Below, piece by piece: positions 18,125 to 27,115 of a stretch of 64,000 bases of DNA. The DNA lies in contig JAPPLF010000049.1 in NCBI GenBank assembly GCA_028874215.1, forward strand, positions 1-64,000, read 5' to 3'. Position 1 is the first letter of the stretch. Every line of letters begins with the position of its first letter. Made by a program: the position numbers and the translations under genes. Source of the stretch: Acidobacteriota bacterium. Its GTDB lineage: Bacteria > Acidobacteriota > UBA6911 > RPQK01 > JAJDTT01. Below the pieces are notes generated by a model. That model did not search any database. It was not told the DNA's origin and worked only from the letters and a program-made list of their open reading frames with translations.

Positions 18125-19444
18125 TCAGGATGAATCCGCGCGGGCCATCTCCAGGGCCCGGGTGGTCACGTAGTACTTGGAGATCATGTTGGTGATCTCC
18201 CATTGGGGCATGGAACCCGATTCCAGGAAACCGAGGTATTTGCTGGTGACTTCTCCGAAGTGCGCCTCGTGCCCGTCACGGTAGCGGTCGGGAATAGACA
18301 CCTGCCAACCCGATTCCCATGGTTCCAGGGCCAGGCCCGGATACCGGTCGGAGATTTCCTCGATAAAACGCCGAAGTCCCCGCTCCAGCAATCCGGCATC
18401 GGCTCCCGGCGCGGGCCGGATCGTCAACTCGGGCCGGTATCCCTGCTCCTTCCCCTGGAGGATGCAGAGATGCGCCCGGGTGCCGCGAATCACCGAAAAG
18501 TGGGTGTCGCCGCCTCCTCGGGGCGCCTCGAAGTCCCAGGCCACGGAGATCCTGGCGTGAAGGTCGTCCACCCGCAAAAGGATCTCACCATTGCAGAAAT
18601 AGGCAAGGCGCCCGTCCCGGTCCAGGTTCTTGCGCAGGAAGGGGGCAAAGTCCTTCTTGCCCGTGATCTGTCCGTATTGCTCCCGGCTCAGGACCGTGGG
18701 CCAATGGCGGGCCGCCAGCACCTGGATCCGGGAACGGTCGACCGCTTCGCCGGGGAACCCCTGCCAGAACACCAGGTCCACCAAGTGGGTGGATACGTCC
18801 ACGATCCCCTCACCCTGCTGCTCGACGTCGAAATACCACTCCGGGCGAATCAGAGTCTGTCCGGCGACCTCCTTGAAGAGATGGTGGACGCTGTCCTTGA
18901 CGATTCCCGGATCCCGGGAGTCTCCGCCGACCGGCGCGCCGATGACGTGCGGACATTGGGCGAGTTCCCGTTGCAGGATCGTCGTGATCTCGAAGCGCTC
19001 GGTCATGATGTCGTAGATCAGGAGTCCCTTCTCTTCCGCTGTCGAGAAGGCCATTTCCAGAACTTTCCATGCCTCGTGACTGACGCACATGGGTTTGTCC
19101 GAGAGGACGTTGAGCCCCGATTGAACGCTTTCGTTGATGTACTGGGTCTTTCGCCGGTTGTTTCCCGCCACCACCACCACGTTGCCCGGGCGGCGTCTCA
19201 ACATGCGTTCCAGGTAGTCGGGTCCCTTGCAGACCTCCTGCCTCCAGCGGGTCGGGTCCTGCTTCCGACGGTTGAATCCCTCGACTCTCTGGACATGGTC
19301 CACAGCTTCCGGACCATCGGGAGCAAAGACGTGCACTTCCGGCGACACCTGGGGGTAGGAGGTCTTCAGCACCAGGGTCGCGTGGAAGTGACCTGGATTC
19401 AAGATGATGAGTCGGACGGGGCGGAGTGTCTCTGAATCTTTCAT
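18125..19444 (-). CDS. Gfo/Idh/MocA-type oxidoreductase with dedicated C-terminal domain
   Basis: 439-residue predicted NAD(P)-dependent oxidoreductase. The N-terminal nucleotide-binding domain starts at VRLIILNPGHFHATLVLK, and DKPMCVSHEAW carries the conserved Lys-Pro of the family. The long C-terminal region fits the putative oxidoreductase C-terminal domain seen in planctomycete and acidobacterial members. There is no Tat signal, so it should be cytoplasmic. I chose ATG 19444; a start at 19498 would run into the divergent promoter region. Substrate is probably a sugar or sugar acid but not determinable. Convergent with the permease, 22 bases apart. Confidence 0.82.
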   Translation of the reverse strand: MKDSETLRPVRLIILNPGHFHATLVLKTSYPQVSPEVHVFAPDGPEAVDHVQRVEGFNRRKQDPTRWRQEVCKGPDYLERMLRRRPGNVVVVAGNNRRKTQYINESVQSGLNVLSDKPMCVSHEAWKVLEMAFSTAEEKGLLIYDIMTERFEITTILQRELAQCPHVIGAPVGGDSRDPGIVKDSVHHLFKEVAGQTLIRPEWYFDVEQQGEGIVDVSTHLVDLVFWQGFPGEAVDRSRIQVLAARHWPTVLSREQYGQITGKKDFAPFLRKNLDRDGRLAYFCNGEILLRVDDLHARISVAWDFEAPRGGGDTHFSVIRGTRAHLCILQGKEQGYRPELTIRPAPGADAGLLERGLRRFIEEISDRYPGLALEPWESGWQVSIPDRYRDGHEAHFGEVTSKYLGFLESGSMPQWEITNMISKYYVTTRALEMARADSS

Positions 19445-19533
19445 GTCGATTACCGTGCGGCCGGCGACATTTTGACCTCCCGGCGCCGCCGATGGCAAGC
19501 CGCCGGAACCGGGTTCTCTATAATGGAACCCGG

Positions 19534-20403
19534 ATGCCGGATCTGACGGGTGAGCTTCAATTCAGGTTGAGAGGGCACGTCCGGTTCCTGGCCGGGGTCG
19601 TGGGAGAGAGGAATTCCCACCGCTACCGCCGCCTGGAGCGGGCCAGGGAGTACATCGAAGAAGTCTTCAAACAGTCCGGATACCGGATCGGCCACGACCA
19701 GTACGAATGCGGCGGAAAGGAGTATCGCAACGTCGTCGCCACGGTTCCCGGAGCGGCCTCCAGCGATCCTGTCCTGGTGGTCGGCGCCCACTACGACACG
19801 GCGTTGGGTTCCCCGGGCGCCGACGACAACGCCAGCGGTGTGGCGGTCCTCCTGGAGTTGGCCCGGGTCCTGGGGGACGAATCCGCCTCCGGTTCGATCC
19901 GTTGTGTGGCCTTCACGCTGGAGGAGTCTCCCCATTTCAAGACCGAATCCATGGGGAGCCGGGTCTACGCCCGGCGCTGCCGGCGGCGCGGTGATTCGAT
20001 TCGGGGCATGATCTCGTTGGAGATGGTGGGCTACTACAGCGATGCCCGCGGTTCCCAGCGCCATCCCATTTCGTTGATGCGCTGGTTTTATCCCGACCGG
20101 GGGAACTTCATCGCCGTGGCGGGAAACTACGCGTCCCGGCATCTGGTCCGGCGCCTGTCCCGTCTTCTCTCGGCCCACGGGGACCTGCCGGTGGAGCACA
20201 TCGCCCTCCCCTTCGTTCCCGGCGTCGACCTCTCGGACAACTGGTCCTTCTGGCAGGAGGGCTATCCGGCCCTGATGGTGACCGACACCGCCTTCTTCCG
20301 GAATCGGCACTACCACCGTTCCACGGACCTTCCCGAGACCCTGAACTACCGGTCCATGGAGCTTCTGGTGCGGGGAATGGCGGAGTCTCTGGTCCGAATC
20401 TGA
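19534..20403 (+). CDS. M28-family zinc peptidase
   Basis: 289-residue metallopeptidase from ATG 19534 (MPDLTGELQFRLR). Zinc-site motifs of family M28 are visible: H86-x-D88 in VGAHYDTALGSPGADDNASGVAVLLEL, the Glu pair in FTLEESPHF and a later EMVGYYS; the last His is probably in RHYHRSTDLPETL. No signal peptide is evident, so a cytoplasmic aminopeptidase-like role is likely. TATAAT at 19519-19524 lies only nine bases before the ATG, so if used it would give a very short leader. Divergent from the preceding oxidoreductase. Confidence 0.85.
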   Translation: MPDLTGELQFRLRGHVRFLAGVVGERNSHRYRRLERAREYIEEVFKQSGYRIGHDQYECGGKEYRNVVATVPGAASSDPVLVVGAHYDTALGSPGADDNASGVAVLLELARVLGDESASGSIRCVAFTLEESPHFKTESMGSRVYARRCRRRGDSIRGMISLEMVGYYSDARGSQRHPISLMRWFYPDRGNFIAVAGNYASRHLVRRLSRLLSAHGDLPVEHIALPFVPGVDLSDNWSFWQEGYPALMVTDTAFFRNRHYHRSTDLPETLNYRSMELLVRGMAESLVRI

Positions 20404-20409
20404 AGAATC

Positions 20410-21141
20410 TCAGCCGGTGAGCCGCTCGGCGAGCCGGGCGATGCGCCTCCGGCATTCCCTCCGGGCCTCTTGGAGTCTGGAAAGATCGGGCCCGTGGGTG
20501 CGAAGACAGTCCAGCACCACCTCTTCGGCCGCAACGAAGTCCGGGCAGAGACGAGCCACTTCCGCGGCGATTTCACCGGGTATGTTCGTCACGCCGTTGG
20601 CGTCGCCGTGGAGCAGATCGCCCGGGCGCACCGTGAGACCGCCGACATGCACTGGCACATCCACGTGGAGGGTGTGGCAATAGCCGTGGGAGCAGTTGGT
20701 GCCGCTGCTGAAGACGGGGAACCCGATTTGCCGGACCTGGTCCAGGTCGCGGCCGGTCCCGCTGGTCACAAGCCCGACCGCGCCGAAGGTTTGGTAGGAG
20801 GTGCACATCACCTCGCCGAAGGTGGCCGCCGTCGACGGATCGTCCAGATCCTGAAACACGATGACGTGGGGTCCGGGGCGTTGCTTGAGAACGGAGAGTT
20901 GTTTCTCCATGGCGTCGTAGACGTCCGCTCCCTGCGGCGGCGCCGAGGAACGATAGGTGGCGGTGGTCGCGTACCCCACCATGGGGGGCATCTCGGGGAA
21001 GTGGGCCTTGATTCTCTGGTCCATGTAGCCGGAGGTCCTGGGACGCACGTCGAAGAGCTCGATCACGTTGCAGATGGTCGGGGTGTCAAATTGCCTCAGC
21101 ATCTCCAGGACGTCCTGCGGCAAGGGGCTGGATTCGTTCAT
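20410..21141 (-). CDS. RraA-family protein (putative 4-hydroxy-4-methyl-2-oxoglutarate aldolase)
   Basis: 243-residue member of the RraA / HMG-CHA aldolase family. The N-terminal DTPTICNVIELF, the substrate loop GTGRDLDQVRQIGFPVF (Arg and Asp of the G-x-x-R-D motif) and GDLLHGDANGVTNIP (metal-binding Asp) match the family. Enzymes of this type cleave 4-hydroxy-4-methyl-2-oxoglutarate or decarboxylate oxaloacetate; other members only bind RNase E. RNase E inhibition is unlikely to be the role because this gene faces an HpcH/HpaI aldolase gene from a shared 124-base intergenic region. Convergent with the M28 gene, six bases apart. Confidence 0.83.
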   Translation of the reverse strand: MNESSPLPQDVLEMLRQFDTPTICNVIELFDVRPRTSGYMDQRIKAHFPEMPPMVGYATTATYRSSAPPQGADVYDAMEKQLSVLKQRPGPHVIVFQDLDDPSTAATFGEVMCTSYQTFGAVGLVTSGTGRDLDQVRQIGFPVFSSGTNCSHGYCHTLHVDVPVHVGGLTVRPGDLLHGDANGVTNIPGEIAAEVARLCPDFVAAEEVVLDCLRTHGPDLSRLQEARRECRRRIARLAERLTG

Positions 21142-21265
21142 GTCTTCTCCTCGTCAGCGGTTTTTGCGTCGGCTCGCAAGTTGCAGTCGATTCGGCCAAG
21201 AGGATACCTTACGAGGCTTGTCGGCATCGGCGGCGTTACGGAGTCAGGGAGGACAAGAGGAGGTC

Positions 21266-22045
21266 ATGAGAAAGAACGAAATTTTGCACAAACTGAGGCG
21301 GGGTGAGGCGGTCATGCTGGCCTGTCCCACTCCCTATTCTTCGCCCAAGCTCATCGAAATGATCGGGCTCATCGGATTCGACGGCGTCTGGATCGACATG
21401 GAGCATCAGGACTACGACTACGACCAGCTCTTCGCCATGGGGCTGGCTTGCCGGGCCTCCGGCATGGACCCGCTGGTCCGCATGAGGAAGGGTCCCTATT
21501 GGAGTTTTTTCCGCTGCCTCGAGGCGGGGGCCAACGGCATCATGGTTCCCCACGTCTGCTCGGCGGCGGAGGCCCGGGACGTGGTTCGCAACAGCCGCTT
21601 TCATCCCCTGGGACAACGGGGAATGGACGGCGTGGAGGTCGCCTCCAACTACGGCATGGAGGCGATGCCCGAATACATGGCGTCCGCCAACGAGGAGACC
21701 CTGGTCTCGATCCAGATCGAAGACAAGGAAGGAGTCGAGGACATCGATGAAATCCTGGCGGTCGAGGGTCTGGACGGGGTCATGGTGGGGCCCGGCGATC
21801 TGACCCAGAGCTATGGCGTCCCCACCCAGGGAGGGCACCCCCTCATCCTGCAGGCCGTGGACCGGGTCGCCGAGGCCTGCCGCCGCCACGGCAAATGGTG
21901 GGGCATTCCGGTGGCGAGTCCGGAGGCGGCGAAGCCCTACTACGAGAAGGGAGCCCGTTTCTTCGTCTGCGGGGCGGCCATCATCATTCTGCAGCGAGGA
22001 TATCAGCAGATCTGGAAGGAGTTCACCGAAACCTTCCGATCCTGA
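21266..22045 (+). CDS. HpcH/HpaI-family aldolase
   Basis: 259-residue class II pyruvate aldolase with a TIM-barrel fold. Start at ATG 21266 behind a strong GAGGAGG. Metal-binding and catalytic features of the family are present: DGVWIDMEHQDYDYDQL (Glu and nearby His), LEAGANGIMVPHVCSAAEA, SIQIEDKEGVEDIDEI (metal Glu) and VGPGDLTQSYG (metal Asp). Members cleave 2-keto-3-deoxy sugar acids or hydroxyketoacids to pyruvate plus an aldehyde. It is divergent from the RraA-type gene, so the two may act on related keto acids. Confidence 0.86.
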   Translation: MRKNEILHKLRRGEAVMLACPTPYSSPKLIEMIGLIGFDGVWIDMEHQDYDYDQLFAMGLACRASGMDPLVRMRKGPYWSFFRCLEAGANGIMVPHVCSAAEARDVVRNSRFHPLGQRGMDGVEVASNYGMEAMPEYMASANEETLVSIQIEDKEGVEDIDEILAVEGLDGVMVGPGDLTQSYGVPTQGGHPLILQAVDRVAEACRRHGKWWGIPVASPEAAKPYYEKGARFFVCGAAIIILQRGYQQIWKEFTETFRS

Positions 22046-22067
22046 CCGCCGCAGCCGGCCAGGATCG

Positions 22068-23006
22068 CTACAACGGCGCGTCGATGACCCTGACCGGCGT
22101 CGGAATGAAGGTGAGGATCAGCAGCAGAAGGCCGGCGACGGCAGCCAGGAGGCGACGCCGGTCCAGCGGTCCGGTCTGTATGCTGGGCGGCGGGTGCCTC
22201 AGGCCCATGAAGACCAAAATCACCGCGAAACACAGGTAACCGAAAAAGCACCAGATTCCCAACGCCACCAGTCCGCCCAGGGCGGCGTAGGATACCGTCC
22301 GGTGTCCCCGGCGCCCCAGCAGGGCGTAGACCACGTGGCCTCCGTCGAGCTGGCCGATGGGCAGGAGATTCATCCCCGTGGCCAGCATCCCGAACCACGC
22401 CGCCCAGCCGATGGGGTGAAGGTTGATGTTCCAGTCCTCACCGGCCGGAACGAAGAGTTCCGCCGCCAGGCGGAAGAGAAGGGGTTCTCCGAACTCGTAG
22501 GTTGTGCCGCCGGCAGCGGGTGGAGTGAAGTCGGTGGAATAGCCCAGTCCGATGATGAGCGCCGGGACGATGAGCACGAATCCCGCCAGAGGTCCGGCGA
22601 TGCCCACGTCGAACAGTTGGCGCCGGTCCCGGAACGGTGACTTGATCCGGATCACCGCCCCCAGCGTGCCGAAAGGAAAAGGCCATGGAGCCGGAATCGC
22701 GTACGGAAGCGTTGCCCGGATTCCATAGTAGCGGCAGGTGAGATAGTGACCCAATTCGTGAGCCAGGAGAATCGCCAGGACGCTGACGGCATAAGGGATT
22801 CCGAGCATGAGATCCGGCCACACGGGGAACCCCGCCGTGTCGGGCGCGGATTGACCGTTGCCCATCATGAAGCTGATGTGCCAGAACGACCCGGCCCACA
22901 AGGTTGTGACGAGGGTGACGAGGAGCAGCAGAAGGGCCAGCTTGAAACGGGGCGTCTCCGGCACCGGCGCCGACAGGCTCTCGTCTTGGGGAGAACGTTC
23001 CGTCAC
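22068..23006 (-). CDS. Site-2-protease-like M50 membrane metalloprotease
   Basis: 312-residue integral membrane zinc protease from a GTG at 23006. The active-site H83-E84-x2-H87 (AHELGHYL) and the distal Asp in NLLPIGQLDGGHVVYAL are in the family arrangement; about seven hydrophobic segments are visible. No PDZ domain is apparent, so it belongs to the short FtsH/SREBP-cleaving group rather than the RseP group. A longer open frame overlaps the HU gene upstream and is rejected. Its role could be intramembrane cleavage of a regulator or peptide; the substrate is unknown. Probably cotranscribed with HU, 31 bases upstream. Confidence 0.85.
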   Translation of the reverse strand: MTERSPQDESLSAPVPETPRFKLALLLLLVTLVTTLWAGSFWHISFMMGNGQSAPDTAGFPVWPDLMLGIPYAVSVLAILLAHELGHYLTCRYYGIRATLPYAIPAPWPFPFGTLGAVIRIKSPFRDRRQLFDVGIAGPLAGFVLIVPALIIGLGYSTDFTPPAAGGTTYEFGEPLLFRLAAELFVPAGEDWNINLHPIGWAAWFGMLATGMNLLPIGQLDGGHVVYALLGRRGHRTVSYAALGGLVALGIWCFFGYLCFAVILVFMGLRHPPPSIQTGPLDRRRLLAAVAGLLLLILTFIPTPVRVIDAPL

Positions 23007-23037
23007 TAACTTAGGAGCTTGTCCGGGGGCAGGGAGG

Positions 23038-23304
23038 TCAGCCGGAGCGGATTTCTTTCCCGGGTTTGAAGCGAACGGTCTTGCCGGGAGGAATGGGGAC
23101 CACGGCTCCCGTCCTGGGGTTGCGGCCGATGCCACTCTTCCGCGGCTTGACCAGAAAGACTCCGAAGCCCCGCAACTCAATGCGTTCCCCATGCTTCAGG
23201 GCGCGCTTCAACACCTCCAACACGGTGTCGACGGCCTCTTCGGACCTCACCTTGGTCAATCCCACCCTTTCGGAGACGCGTGACACAATATCTTGTTTGA
23301 TCAA
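23038..23304 (-). CDS. HU/IHF-family DNA-binding protein
   Basis: 88-residue histone-like protein that bends and compacts DNA. The complete fold is recognisable: MIKQDIVSRVSERVGLTK helix start, ELRGFGVFLVKPRK strand pair and the DNA-intercalating arm GRNPRTGAVVPIPPGKTV with its conserved Pro. The sequence cannot decide between HU and an IHF subunit. It is driven by a strong predicted promoter at 23340-23369 with a leader of about 28 bases and is followed by the M50 protease gene. Confidence 0.93.
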   Translation of the reverse strand: MIKQDIVSRVSERVGLTKVRSEEAVDTVLEVLKRALKHGERIELRGFGVFLVKPRKSGIGRNPRTGAVVPIPPGKTVRFKPGKEIRSG

Positions 23305-23339
23305 GGCTTGGAAATGCCCCCTGAGTTGCTAGCCGTTGT

Positions 23340-23369
23340 CTTATACTGGTCACAGGTTCGGGATGTCAA
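23340..23369 (-). promoter_or_regulatory. Near-consensus sigma-70 promoter for HU
   Basis: Minus strand: TTGACA (23369-23364, perfect) and TATAAG (23345-23340, 5 of 6) separated by 18 bases. The start of transcription would be near 23333, about 28 bases before the HU start codon. This is one of only two near-perfect promoters I saw, consistent with an abundant protein. Confidence 0.75.
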
Positions 23370-23485
23370 GGTTCGGTTCAGGCTCCGTAAAGAAGGAGTC
23401 ATTCCCGGGCCGGGACCGGACTCTTTCGGGTGGGGAATTCCGGGCGGGAGACTGGTAGACTTTCGCGATTCGCTGAGTGAAGCCC

Positions 23486-24058
23486 ATGAGCATACGGCCG
23501 GACCACTGGATCGCTCGGAAGGCGCTTGACGGGATGATCGACCCCTTCGAAGAGAGCCTGGTCGGGAAGGGGACCATCTCCTACGGAGTGTCCTCCTACG
23601 GCTACGACTTCCGGGTGGACCGGAAGTACAAGTTGCTTCAAGACGGTGCAATCCCGGTTCTGGATCCCAAGCGGACGTCGGAGCGTTGCTACCGGGACTA
23701 CGAGGGAGATTCCTGCCTGATCCCCGCCCGGAGCTTCGTCCTCTGCCGGTCCTATGAGTACTTTCGTATTCCCAGGGACATCCTGGGCGTTTGTGTCGGC
23801 AAGTCGACCTATGCACGGTGTGGAGTGTCGGTCAACGTCACGCCCCTGGAGCCGGAATGGGAGGGGCGCCTGACCATGTCGGTGATCAACAACGGTCCCG
23901 TACCCGTGAGGATCCATTCGGGGGAGGGCATCGCCCAACTCCTCTTTCTTCGGGCTCGCGACGTCTGCCGCGTTTCCTACGCCGACCGGAAAGGCAAGTA
24001 CCAGGCACAGCGGGAAATCACCCTGTCCCGGTTGCAGGCCGGCCGGGACCTGGCATAG
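23486..24058 (+). CDS. dcd: dCTP deaminase/dUTPase-family protein with substituted catalytic Glu
   Basis: 190-residue member of the trimeric Dcd family, which makes dUTP from dCTP for thymidylate synthesis. Start at ATG 23486 gives MSIRPDHWI, matching the usual N-terminus. The family block [23 protein letters not shown] is intact (S107 and R111 correspond to the conserved Ser and Arg), and [11 protein letters not shown] closes the active site. However, the position that in characterised deaminases holds the catalytic Glu (the E of a V-x-LEF-type strand after the WEG turn) is Ser132 here, in [10 protein letters not shown]. It may be inactive as a deaminase, act on another nucleotide, or represent a subfamily. 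It sits 13 bases before leuS. Confidence 0.83.
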   Translation: MSIRPDHWIARKALDGMIDPFEESLVGKGTISYGVSSYGYDFRVDRKYKLLQDGAIPVLDPKRTSERCYRDYEGDSCLIPARSFVLCRSYEYFRIPRDILGVCVGKSTYARCGVSVNVTPLEPEWEGRLTMSVINNGPVPVRIHSGEGIAQLLFLRARDVCRVSYADRKGKYQAQREITLSRLQAGRDLA

Positions 24059-24071
24059 AGATCGGTTCGCC

Positions 24072-26552
24072 ATGCAGGAGCAATACGATTTCCGGACGAT
24101 CGAGTCCAAGTGGCAGAAACGCTGGGAGGAGAACCGCGAATTCGTCGTCGCCGAGAACCGGAACCAGCCCAAATACTACGTTCTGGAGATGCTTCCGTAC
24201 CCCTCCGGAGCGCTCCATCTCGGCCACGTACGCAACTACTCGCTGGGCGATTCCATAGCCCGGTTCCGATCGATGCAGGGCTTCAACGTCCTGCACCCCA
24301 TCGGCTGGGACGCCTTCGGACTTCCCGCCGAGAACGCCGCCATTCGCCACCAGGTGCCGCCGGAAACATGGACGCTGAAGAACATCGAGCGGATGAAGCA
24401 GCAGTGCCGGCGCATGGGTTGGTCCTACGACTGGCGCCGGGAGCTGGCCACCTGCACCCCGGAGTACTACCGCTGGAACCAATGGTTCTTTCTCCGGATG
24501 TACGACCGGGGCCTGGCCTACAGGAGCCGGGGGACCGTCAACTGGTGCGAGGAGTGCCAGACGGTCCTGGCCAACGAGCAGGTGGTCAACGGCCTCTGCT
24601 GGCGCGACGACAGTCCCGTGGTGCAGAAGGAACTGGAGCAGTGGAACTTTCGGACCACCGATTACGCCGAGCAGTTGCTCCGGGATCTGGACCAGCTCGA
24701 GGACTGGCCGGAACGAGTGATCTCCATGCAGCGCAACTGGATCGGCAAGTCGGTCGGAGCCCGGGTCCGTTTCCGGCTCGGAGGCCCTTCCGGAGAGGGG
24801 ATCGACATCTTCACCACCCGGTTGGACACCATCTGCGGAGCGACCTTCATGGTATTGGCTCCCGAGCATCCCATGGTGAAGGCCTGGTTGGGAGACGACA
24901 GCGACGGAAGACGGTTGAAGGCGCTGTTGGAGCAGGTGCGCCGCCAGGACCGGAGCCATCGCACCACAGACGATGCCGAGAAGCTGGGAGCCTTCACCGG
25001 ACGCTACGCCTGGAATCCGTTCCGGGGGGAACTGATTCCCATCTGGGTGGCCAATTTCGTGCTGATGGAATACGGGACCGGCGCCATCATGGCCGTCCCG
25101 GCCCATGACCAGCGAGACTTGGAGTTCGCCCGCAAATACGGGTTGCCGGTACGGACCGTGATCGAACCGGTTGAAGGAGCGCCTTCCGCCCACCCGGACC
25201 AGGCCTTCGTCGACCCGGGCAGGCTGGTCGACAGCGGGCCCTTCTCCGGACTTGCCTCCGGCGAGGCGAAGCGGAAGATGGCCGAGTACGCCGCCCGGAA
25301 GGGCTTCGGCGAAGCCACCGTCTCCTACCGGCTCCGGGATTGGGGGGTGAGCCGCCAGCGTTACTGGGGGACCCCGATCCCCATCGTCTATTGCTCCCGG
25401 TGCGGGACGGTCCCGGTTCCGGAGGATCAACTCCCCGTGATGCTGCCTCGAATGGAAGGCATCGACCTGGGGCGCTCCCCGCTGGCGCAGGTCCCCGAAT
25501 TCGTCCGGACGGCCTGCCCTTCCTGCGGCGGCGCGGCCCGGCGGGAAACCGACACCATGGACACCTTCGTGGACAGTTCCTGGTACTTCTACCGCTATAC
25601 CGACGCCCGCAATTCGGAGGCAGCGATTCGCCCGGAGGCGGTGCGCTACTGGTTTCCGGTCGACATTTACATCGGGGGCGTGGAGCACGCCATCCTCCAC
25701 CTGATCTACATGCGCTTCTTCACCAAGGTCATGCGCGATCTGGGCATCGTCGAGCTGGATGAACCGGTCCGCACCCTCTTCACTCAGGGCATGGTCATCA
25801 AGGACGGCGCCAAGATGAGCAAGTCCCTTGGGAACGTGGTCGAGCCGGACGAGATCGTCCGGAAGTATGGCGCCGACACTCTCCGGCTGTTCATCCAGTT
25901 CTGCGCTCCGCCCGCCCGGGACCTGGATTGGAACGATCGTGGACTGGAGGGCTGCTGGCGGTTTCTGGGTCGACTTTGGAGGTTGCTTTATCGATTCCGT
26001 TCCGAGTGGCCGGAGGACGGCGTGCCGGCCGCCGGGAGGGCTTCGGCCGAGTTTTCTCCCCAGGCGCGAATTCTGCAGCGGAAGCTTCACCAGACCATCC
26101 GGAAGGTGACGAGCGACCTGGAGCGGATGCACCAGAACACGGCCGTCGCAGCCATCATGGAGTTGCTGAATTCGGTGCAGGAATATGTGGACCATGGCCG
26201 GCCGGACCGAGAGCTGTTCCACGAGGCGCTGACGAATATTGCCCTGCTGCTGGCCCCCTTCGCTCCCCACTTCGCCGAGGAGATGTATTCCATCCTGGGG
26301 CATCGTCACGGGATCGCAGCCGCTTCCTGGCCCCGGCACGACCCCGATCTGGCCCGGGAGGAGACGGTGGAGTTCGCGGTCCAGGTCAACGGGAGAGTCC
26401 GTTCCCGGATCCAGGCTCCGGCCAATGTGGCGTCGGAGAAAATGGAGGAACTGGCCCTTTCCGATGAGAGGATCCGGGGGCATATCGAAGGTCGGCACGT
26501 GGTCAAGGTGATCGTGATCCCGAAGAGGCTCGTCAACGTGGTGGCGCGATGA
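24072..26552 (+). CDS. leuS: Leucyl-tRNA synthetase
   Basis: 826-residue class I aminoacyl-tRNA synthetase charging tRNA-Leu. The HIGH-like motif is at residues 49-52 (HLGH in [12 protein letters not shown]) and KMSKS at 581-585. The inserted CP1 editing domain is present, including the threonine-rich loop [12 protein letters not shown] and the Asp in [15 protein letters not shown]. Length is typical of the bacterial type (about 800-880). It opens the conserved leuS-lptE-holA-rpsT block; its TGA overlaps the lptE ATG. Confidence 0.98.
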   Translation: MQEQYDFRTIESKWQKRWEENREFVVAENRNQPKYYVLEMLPYPSGALHLGHVRNYSLGDSIARFRSMQGFNVLHPIGWDAFGLPAENAAIRHQVPPETWTLKNIERMKQQCRRMGWSYDWRRELATCTPEYYRWNQWFFLRMYDRGLAYRSRGTVNWCEECQTVLANEQVVNGLCWRDDSPVVQKELEQWNFRTTDYAEQLLRDLDQLEDWPERVISMQRNWIGKSVGARVRFRLGGPSGEGIDIFTTRLDTICGATFMVLAPEHPMVKAWLGDDSDGRRLKALLEQVRRQDRSHRTTDDAEKLGAFTGRYAWNPFRGELIPIWVANFVLMEYGTGAIMAVPAHDQRDLEFARKYGLPVRTVIEPVEGAPSAHPDQAFVDPGRLVDSGPFSGLASGEAKRKMAEYAARKGFGEATVSYRLRDWGVSRQRYWGTPIPIVYCSRCGTVPVPEDQLPVMLPRMEGIDLGRSPLAQVPEFVRTACPSCGGAARRETDTMDTFVDSSWYFYRYTDARNSEAAIRPEAVRYWFPVDIYIGGVEHAILHLIYMRFFTKVMRDLGIVELDEPVRTLFTQGMVIKDGAKMSKSLGNVVEPDEIVRKYGADTLRLFIQFCAPPARDLDWNDRGLEGCWRFLGRLWRLLYRFRSEWPEDGVPAAGRASAEFSPQARILQRKLHQTIRKVTSDLERMHQNTAVAAIMELLNSVQEYVDHGRPDRELFHEALTNIALLLAPFAPHFAEEMYSILGHRHGIAAASWPRHDPDLAREETVEFAVQVNGRVRSRIQAPANVASEKMEELALSDERIRGHIEGRHVVKVIVIPKRLVNVVAR

Positions 26553-27079
26553 AGCGGGTCCGCGCCGCGCTGCTGTCTTTCCTTCTGCCGGGTCTGGTCC
26601 TGGTATTTTTCGCCGGATGCGGTTACCGGATAGCGTCCAAGAATCGGTTGGCTCCCCAGCTCCGGACTCTGGCCGTTCTTCCCCTGGAGAATGAAACCAC
26701 CACGTTTCAAGTGGAGCAGATCTTCACGCGATCGTTGATTCACGCCTTTGTGGAGAGGTCTTCCTACCGTCTGGTCCACGACCCTTCGCAGGCCGACGCC
26801 GTATTCAGCGGAGTCATCTTCTCCACCACCGCCAACCCCGTCATTTTCCGTCAGAGGGCTTTCGGCTCCACCTTCCTGGTCACGCTCCAGGCCCGCGTCA
26901 AGCTCCAGGACCGGCGGGACGGACGAGTTCTCTACCAGAACGACCAATACCTCTTTCGGGAGCAGTACGTCATCAACGTCGACGTCCGCAACTTCTTCTC
27001 CGAACTGAGCCCGGCCCTGGAGCGCGTGGCGAGGGATTTCTCCTCCAGTGTGGTCACGACTCTGATGGAGGGGTTCTGA
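26549..27079 (+). CDS. lptE: LPS-assembly lipoprotein LptE-like
   Basis: 176-residue predicted outer-membrane lipoprotein. The signal peptide ends in a lipobox with the lipidated C24 ([13 protein letters not shown]), followed by an LptE-type core ([30 protein letters not shown]) with the usual alpha/beta alternation. LptE plugs the LptD barrel that inserts lipopolysaccharide in the outer leaflet. Placement between leuS and holA, with an ATGA overlap to leuS, is the standard location of lptE and supports the call despite low sequence conservation. Confidence 0.85.
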   Translation: MKRVRAALLSFLLPGLVLVFFAGCGYRIASKNRLAPQLRTLAVLPLENETTTFQVEQIFTRSLIHAFVERSSYRLVHDPSQADAVFSGVIFSTTANPVIFRQRAFGSTFLVTLQARVKLQDRRDGRVLYQNDQYLFREQYVINVDVRNFFSELSPALERVARDFSSSVVTTLMEGF

Positions 27080-27115
27080 TGGCCGCCCGTTCCCGGGCGA
27101 TCCGCTTTCCGGAAA

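Noticed and set aside
19472-19524. TTGACC and TATAAT read as a promoter for the M28 gene
   Set aside because: The two boxes are about 41 bases apart, too far for one promoter; only the -10-like sequence is noted.
24018-26498. 826-residue antisense frame covering leuS
   Set aside because: Mirror frame of a clear synthetase gene; long antisense frames are expected in GC-rich codon usage, and the translation has no domains.
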